Assembly: GCA_905221605.1 (NCBI GenBank)
Contig: CAJNDS010002635.1
Span: forward strand, 1,043,418 to 1,063,417
DNA: 20,000 bases
Direction: 5' to 3'
From: Symbiodinium natans
Taxonomy: Eukaryota > Sar > Dinophyceae > Suessiales > Symbiodiniaceae
Under the pieces are notes generated by a model. That model was not told where the DNA came from, ran no database searches, and saw only the letters and a list, made by a program, of their open reading frames with translations. The position numbers and the translations under genes are program-made. Below, piece after piece: positions 18,433 to 20,000 of the stretch; the stretch's first letter is position 1; every line of letters starts with the position of its first letter.

Positions 18433-19558
18433 AAGGAATAAGGCTACTACTGGGCATCCCGGGAGCTTGCTCCGGGACCTCCAGCAGAGCAACGTCAAGG
18501 GGGCCAGGACCAGCCCCACGGAAAAACACCAAAAGGAATGCCTTGGGATGTCCCCCCTGATTCGGGTAGTTTCCTAAATGAGGGTCCCTTTTTGGGTACC
18601 CATTGTAAGATTAGGGTAGTTTCCTAAATGAGGGTCCCTTTTTAAAGCACCCATTCTAAGGCGGCACCCTTTGAAAAGGGATCTCAAAAAGGGACCCGAG
18701 TTTGGAGAACTGCCCAAATACTGACAGCTCCTTAGTAGGGATTTTAGTAGGGGGCACTATATTCCCTGTAAGGACTGTTACAGCAGTATATGGGGGAACA
18801 TCCCAAGGAATGCCTCGCGTCTGGCGTATCGGCCTCGAACTCTGGTTTCACGTAGCCAGGCAGGAATCCAACTTGCCAAAGGCAAGCCATGAGCGAAGCG
18901 CCGAAGCCTGCTACCAAGCAGGCCGGCAAGCCATTCTTCAGCATCAGCAGAAGCAAGACTTTCTTCCAAGTGGCAACCTGCCAGCTGTGACTCAAGAACT
19001 CATCGTAGGCTTTGGTAACCTTGCTCAAGTGGAAGAAGCTCTTTCTCCGACCCGCCCAAAAAACCTGGCCCAAGCAGGCCAAGACCACATAAGCTGGGCA
19101 CGCGCGAAGCATCTTGGGGTTGCTTGTCCGCATGGCCTCAACGAAAGCGACGAGGTTGCTTGCGAAGAGGTCATCTTGCTGTGTCCCGTCTCCAGAGTCT
19201 GCAGATGACTCCTCTGATGGAGCTTCAGAAGCTTCGTTCTGATACCCACCCGGCTCCGGGAGCTTCGCAGACCCATCACGCAGCTTACTTGGAGGTTTCA
19301 TCACCTGCGGCTCATAGTCAGTGAAGGATCCTGTATGGTTGACAGGTACCTCGGCGGACTTCTGAACCCCTCCTAGAAGTTTAACTTGTAGGCTCCTTAT
19401 TGTAGTTTCTTCAACAACCCCAAAAGTTAAAGTTAAAGCCCTAAGAGCCAGCCAAAAGGAAGCCGAGGTACTAGGGCAGGGACGCACTCAGTCGGCACTG
19501 CCCAATCGGCGGCTGACTCGTCGGCTGGGCCATCAGGACAATCACCCGTAGTCAGCAT
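15013..19558 (-). CDS. Multi-exon gene: TIR-like multi-pass membrane protein (about 11 exons, ~571 aa)
   Basis: Assembled by hand from minus-strand exons 19558-19472, 19349-18814, 18541-18467, 18186-18060, 17874-17811, 17710-17599, 17333-17252, 16868-16812, 16085-16021, 15778-15679 and 15423-15013 (TGA). The joined length is 1716 nt and stays in frame. Order of parts: acidic Ser/Glu/Asp-rich N-terminus (about 70-100); YDEFLSHSW at 144-152; membrane helix 170-189; helix 211-228; FVDRVCINQ at 235-243; LLLVWDETY near 266-274; RLWCIFEL at 277-284; helices about 305-331 and 335-350; a soluble part with CDRE at 395-398 and WFGPEEAF at 405-412; helices about 477-495, 510-529 and 538-557. The pattern YDxFLS ... 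FVD ... LV(x)S/W..Y..RLWC..EL follows TIR domains, where the Glu of WCxxE is catalytic in NADase members. I recall similar dinoflagellate proteins but could not search. Start codon and the donors of exons 3, 5, 8 and 9 are uncertain. Substrate and role are unknown. Confidence 0.82.
15510..15652. repeat. (TAG)n then (ACTAGT)n microsatellite in intron 9
   Basis: About 25 TAG triplets (15510-15584) turn into about eleven CTAGTA units (15585-15652), with one CGAGTA. This makes the long poly-Val/Leu and poly-Thr frames on both strands, which are not genes. It fills most of the 255-bp intron between exons 9 and 10. Confidence 0.95.
15679..15778 (-). CDS. Exon 9: WFGPEEAFNESVRSSV helix
   Basis: 100 nt encoding SSWFGPEEAFNESVRSSVAH and ALQRQLGCDAFPY, an amphipathic helical segment with strongly G/C-ending codons. 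The acceptor is probably AAAAG|G. The end is TAC|GCCTCT (GC donor), which joins in phase 0 to VWLVC of exon 10. TCTAG|GCAGAT is a competing donor that would shift the frame. The intron that follows carries the trinucleotide microsatellite. Confidence 0.75.
15833..15950. mobile_element. Family-1 hairpin element in intron 8
   Basis: ACCTAGACCCGGGAGTAG at the left pairs with CTACTCCCGGTCCTAGTT at the right. The middle has AATAACAAGGGTGCACC, AAGGGGATGATAAGGGAACC and AAAAAAGGTACC, the common core of the family. The copy fills about half of the 241-bp intron 8. Confidence 0.68.
16021..16085 (-). CDS. Exon 8: NH..P ... CDRE segment
   Basis: Begins after CCTAG|GTG and encodes VNHLDPATSEPIPICDRETV. 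With the preceding Cys this forms a compact Cys/His/Asp-containing block in the soluble part between the membrane bundles. The 3' end is uncertain: CG|GTGCGT (GT donor, used here) and TGC|GTGAAC (a different phase) are both possible, and the frame stays open for about 20 further codons. One to four residues before the WFG of exon 9 could be missing from the model. Confidence 0.68.
16121..16431 (+). repeat. Large (TTTAGGG)n array inside intron 7
   Basis: About 42 units, interrupted near 16264 (TTTAGGAGTTAGGG) and 16392 (GCTCAGGGCTCAGGG). The gene is transcribed from the minus strand, so its pre-mRNA would carry CCCUAAA here. Together with 16538-16577 it makes intron 7 (726 bp) the largest of the gene. 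Confidence 0.92.
16785..16814. mobile_element. Half copy of family-1 element at the donor of intron 7
   Basis: GGGAAAAGAGTACCACTGGGCTACC on the + strand equals one family-1 end. On the gene strand its last bases GTAGCCCAGTGG are the splice donor itself. The partner end would be at the acceptor (CCTAGGTTGGCCCCAG near 16086-16101), with telomere repeats and other sequence inserted between. Confidence 0.5.
16812..16868 (-). CDS. Exon 7: QLRRFELQKTVCSLL segment
   Basis: 57 nt, phase 0 at both ends, encoding AMRCQLRRFELQKTVCSLL. It joins exon 6 as RSLE-AMRC. The donor TTG|GTAGCCCAGTGG is a GT site that coincides with the terminal sequence of hairpin family 1. Joined to exon 8 it gives a C-x5-H spacing (CSLL-VNH) that I associate with this dinoflagellate family, from memory only. 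Confidence 0.7.
16949..17059. mobile_element. Family-1 hairpin element in intron 6
   Basis: Ends TAGACCCAGGAGTAACCTGGG and CCTACTCGGGGTCCTAG are inverted repeats. The inside carries the family pattern AATAAAAAAGGGTACC ... AAGGG ... GGGAACCCC ... AAGGAAATAAGGG. It lies within the 383-bp intron 6 together with a TTTAGGG tract at 17154-17215. Confidence 0.65.
17154..17215 (+). repeat. (TTTAGGG)n tract in intron 6
   Basis: About nine units with one TTTAGAG, followed by CCCTAAACCCTAG in the opposite direction. Confidence 0.9.
17252..17333 (-). CDS. Exon 6: membrane helix 4 and start of the cytosolic helix
   Basis: 82 nt encoding WSLTLALGACLALGMAHAAR and then AHFRSLE: one hydrophobic helix followed by a basic/polar run. 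The exon ends CTGGAG|GCGAG (GC donor), and the next exon begins after CTGGAG|GCGAT, so both sites lie in the same 10-bp repeat. The acceptor is CCCGAG|G; CTAG|ACCC seven bases upstream is an alternative that would need a different donor phase in exon 5. Confidence 0.72.
17346..17410 (+). repeat. (TTTAGGG)n tract in intron 5
   Basis: About nine units with TTAAGGG and TTTCGGG variants, directly before the acceptor of exon 6 on the gene strand. Confidence 0.9.
17435..17579 (-). mobile_element. Family-1 hairpin element in intron 5
   Basis: On the + strand it reads CAGCCTAGGAAAAGAACTGGGTGCC at the left and CTCTGGGTGCTACT ... GGGTCCTAGCC at the right, the usual ends of family 1, with the common AAGGGAAC-like core in the middle. 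Next to it a 21-bp segment, ACTGAATCC.CC.CATTCTTTGA, occurs twice (about 17542 and 17581), either a target duplication with a partial second copy or a local tandem duplication. The rest of intron 5 (17346-17410) is TTTAGGG repeat. Confidence 0.6.
17599..17710 (-). CDS. Exon 5: membrane helix 3
   Basis: Starts after GTAAG|GCACGAAC and reads TNLSALKVFPAALGYMSLSL, then AVLSTSFGFVGTLIPS. This is a long hydrophobic helix directly after the TIR-like core, as expected if the domain is membrane-anchored. The end is uncertain: TCA AA|GAATGC (GA donor) lets the next exon follow as PSK-WSLTL. TCAAAGAAT|GCGG (GC donor) is possible only with a different acceptor phase. Confidence 0.68.
17811..17874 (-). 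CDS. Exon 4: TIR-like RLWCIFELAAF motif
   Basis: 64 nt encoding DRLWCIFELAAFLRSHPDMA followed by DG. The WCxxEL core corresponds to the conserved WCL.EL of TIR domains; its Glu is residue 283 of the model and is the expected catalytic position if the protein is an NADase. The acceptor chosen is CCGAG|GAC. CTAG|CACC, ten bases upstream, is an alternative that would break the frame. The donor GACG|GCAACTT is GC-type, with a similar GGCACGAAC at the next acceptor. Confidence 0.82.
17939..17993 (+). repeat. (TTTAGGG)n tract in intron 3
   Basis: About eight units with one ATTTAGG. Intron 3 otherwise has little sequence of its own. Confidence 0.9.
18060..18186 (-). CDS. Exon 3: TIR-like core (FVDRVCINQ ... 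LLLVWDETYI)
   Basis: 127 nt after CCCAG|G. It encodes IFVDRVCINQFDEVQKSLG, then LNIGATLKASRSLLLVWDET and YI. The blocks F(V/I)D..., a helix, and S+xLLLVW..Y match the order of a TIR domain between strand B and strand D. The end is not settled: ATC|GAAGCT (GA donor) and GAA|GCTACG (GC donor, 3 nt longer) both keep the frame. The shorter form gives YI-DRLWC. The opposite strand also has an open frame here, but it shows no family pattern. Confidence 0.82.
18187..18466 (-). mobile_element. Intron 2: family-1 hairpin element with duplicated end and homopolymers
   Basis: The intron is almost wholly one family-1 element. On the + strand the left end CCCAGCAACCTAGGA (about 18194) is repeated as GCCCAGTAACCTAGGA near 18241 and 18291, each preceded by a version of GATCCT. 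The right end is TACTACTGGGC near 18443-18453. The interior holds poly-C runs at 18366-18377 and 18401-18422, a short CCCTAAA tract and an A12 run. Its gene-strand donor is AA|GCTCCCGGGAT and its acceptor AAGCCCAG|GAT, which look like a degraded direct repeat. Confidence 0.65.
18467..18541 (-). CDS. Exon 2: membrane helix 2 of the TIR-like protein
   Basis: 75 nt. After CCCAAG| it reads CATTCCTTTTGG..., giving HSFWCFSVGLVLAPLTLLCW followed by RSRS, one hydrophobic helix with a basic end. It joins exon 1 as ARHS-FWCF with no residue lost or gained, because the intron sits inside a duplicated GGCATTCC. The exon ends AGC AA|GCTCCC (GC donor). With the G that opens exon 3 this makes AAG (Lys), so the product runs RSRSK-IFVDRVC. 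Confidence 0.78.
18543..18806 (-). mobile_element. Introner: 264-bp non-autonomous element forming intron 1
   Basis: The ends are inverted repeats: TTGGGATGTCCCCCC at 18543-18557 and GGGGGAACATCCCAA at 18792-18806, 14 of 15 positions paired. Directly outside lie perfect 8-bp copies of GGAATGCC (18535-18542 and 18807-18814), a target-site duplication. On the gene strand the intron is AG|GCATTCC...CCCAAG|GCATTCC, so splicing removes the element plus one target copy and restores the uninterrupted codons for ARHSFW. Inside is a 50-bp tandem repeat (GGGTAGTTTCC... at 18564 and 18614) whose arm is repeated inverted near 18685-18714. There is no coding capacity, so it would depend on a transposase elsewhere. 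Confidence 0.85.
18814..19349 (-). CDS. Exon 1: acidic linker, first TIR strand and membrane helix 1
   Basis: This is the longest exon (536 nt). It starts with VPVNHTGSFTDYEP, passes a Glu/Ser/Asp-rich low-complexity part, then a basic segment WAGRRKSFFHLSKVTKA that leads into YDEFLSHSWQ, the expected first beta strand of a TIR-like fold. Next comes KKVLLLLMLKNG and the hydrophobic run LPACLVAGFGASLMACLWQV. The frame runs on to a TAA at 18741, but the last residues (SPIYCCN...) come from the inserted element. The real end is GCG AG|GCATTCC, a GC donor inside a duplicated target site. If exon 0 were wrong, an internal ATG at 19301 would be the next start. Confidence 0.82.
19350..19471 (-). other. 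Intron 0 (122 bp) bounded by GTACCT repeats
   Basis: GT donor CTA|GTACCT and acceptor GAG|GTACCT. The same hexamer lies at both ends, and next to it on the inner sides are CTCGGC and GCCGAG, a short inverted repeat. This is the size and shape of a small introner, though the repeats are too short to exclude chance. Confidence 0.5.
19472..19558 (-). CDS. Exon 0: putative first coding exon, starts ATG-CTG-ACT
   Basis: The open frame from the ATG at 19558 reads MLTTGDCPDGPADESAADW and then WAVPTECVPAL, an acidic Ala/Asp-rich N-terminus. It ends at CTA|GTACCT (GT donor) and joins in phase 0 to GAG|GTACCT at 19350/19349. The hexamer GTACCT is present at both splice sites, the same logic as the introner-type introns below. 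In-frame codons continue upstream of the ATG to a TGA at about 19600, so the true first exon may start earlier or be reached by spliced-leader trans-splicing. I see no spliced-leader acceptor that I could defend. The ATG was chosen because it is the only one in this open stretch. Confidence 0.5.
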
Positions 19559-19756
19559 CTCAGGCGCTGAATACCCGACGTAGCCCCCAAAAAAGCTCAA
19601 CCTTCATACATACTAGGATTCTATATAACCAAAAAGGCTAAAGATTTCCTACCCACTTACTAAGGCATGGACCCACCCAAACAGCATCAGTTTTAACCTC
19701 GCGAGTCTGTGAAAACGTGCGCGCTCCGGCATGTCAGAGGGGGCGGCTGGCGAACA

Positions 19757-19990
19757 AGGGTTTAGGGTTTAGGGTTTTGGGCTTTCAGGGTTTATGGTTT
19801 ATCGGGCTTTAGGGTTTCCAGGGCCGAGGGTTTGCAGGGTTTCGGGTTTTCTGGAGGGGTTAGACACCAAGCATCCCTAAACCCTACACCCTAAACCCTA
19901 AACCCTAATGAAACCCTAAACCCAAACCCCAAACCCCAAACCCCAAACCCTAAACCCTAAACCCCATACCCTAGACCCTAAACCCAAAAC
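19757..19990. repeat. TTTAGGG (decayed) and CCCTAAA tracts upstream of the gene
   Basis: Decayed TTTAGGG at 19757-19860 (TTTCGGG, TTTTGGG, TTTATGG variants), then CCCTAAA/CCCCAAA at 19875-19985. The two are in opposite orientation around a short unique spacer. Confidence 0.85.
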
Positions 19991-20000
19991 CCCCTCATCC

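Noticed and set aside
18702-19208. 168-codon plus-strand open frame
   Set aside because: It is antisense to exon 1, has no family pattern, and runs across the element/exon boundary. The minus frame carries YDEFLSHSW and continues into the other exons.
19490-19600. Protein-kinase activation segment suggested by GYSAPEM ... ADW
   Set aside because: The APE and DW spacing is tempting, but no further kinase subdomain follows and no catalytic loop is seen upstream. The same frame fits as the acidic N-terminus of the TIR-like gene.
1-20000. Higher-plant origin because of TTTAGGG
   Set aside because: The same repeat occurs in dinoflagellates and other algae. The GC/GA splice donors, AG|G acceptors and the protein family fit a dinoflagellate better.

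Overview
The window looks like nuclear DNA of a dinoflagellate, most likely from the Suessiales/Symbiodiniaceae side. Three things point there. Short exons are separated by introns with GT, GC and possibly GA donors and an AG|G-type acceptor. Several introns are bounded by short direct repeats, as expected of introners (intron-making transposons). The only sizeable gene has a multi-membrane, TIR-like make-up that I associate from memory with dinoflagellates. The TTTAGGG telomere-type repeat fits but is not specific, since plants and chromerids also use it. The taxon is an inference. I saw no rRNA, tRNA, CRISPR array or bacterial-style gene.

Region 1-14850 is a mosaic. Interstitial TTTAGGG/CCCTAAA tracts of both orientations alternate with 60-250 bp islands of unique sequence. 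The tracts include octamer variants (TTTAGGGG, CCCTAAAA), a TTAAGGG block and a 210-bp higher-order repeat at about 9540-9890. Several islands hold exon-like open frames (for example 13556-13675, 12406-12522 and 1846-2345, all on the minus strand), but I could not join them into a gene. Dispersed palindromic elements of at least three families also lie here, with TIRs of up to 18 bp.

Region 15013-19558 holds one gene on the minus strand, broken into about 11 exons that conventional ORF finding misses because most are 57-127 bp. Joined, they give a frame of about 571 codons. It encodes an acidic N-terminus, a TIR-like domain whose first strand (YDEFLSHSW) is separated from the rest (FVDRVCINQ ... 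RLWCIFEL) by a two-helix membrane hairpin, then two more membrane helices, a Cys/His-containing soluble segment (NH..P ... CDRE, WFG..EAF) and three or more C-terminal membrane helices.

The introns are the second story. Intron 1 (18542-18813) is a 264-bp element with 15-bp inverted repeats and a perfect 8-bp target-site duplication, and splicing restores exactly one copy of the target. Intron 6 is bounded by a perfect 10-bp direct repeat and intron 0 by a 6-bp one. Introns 2, 5, 6, 7 and 8 each carry a whole or half copy of one hairpin family that also occurs outside the gene. The introns additionally contain telomere-type arrays of up to about 300 bp and a (TAG)n/(ACTAGT)n microsatellite. 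The window therefore appears to record introner-driven intron gain together with spread of telomere repeats into introns and spacers.
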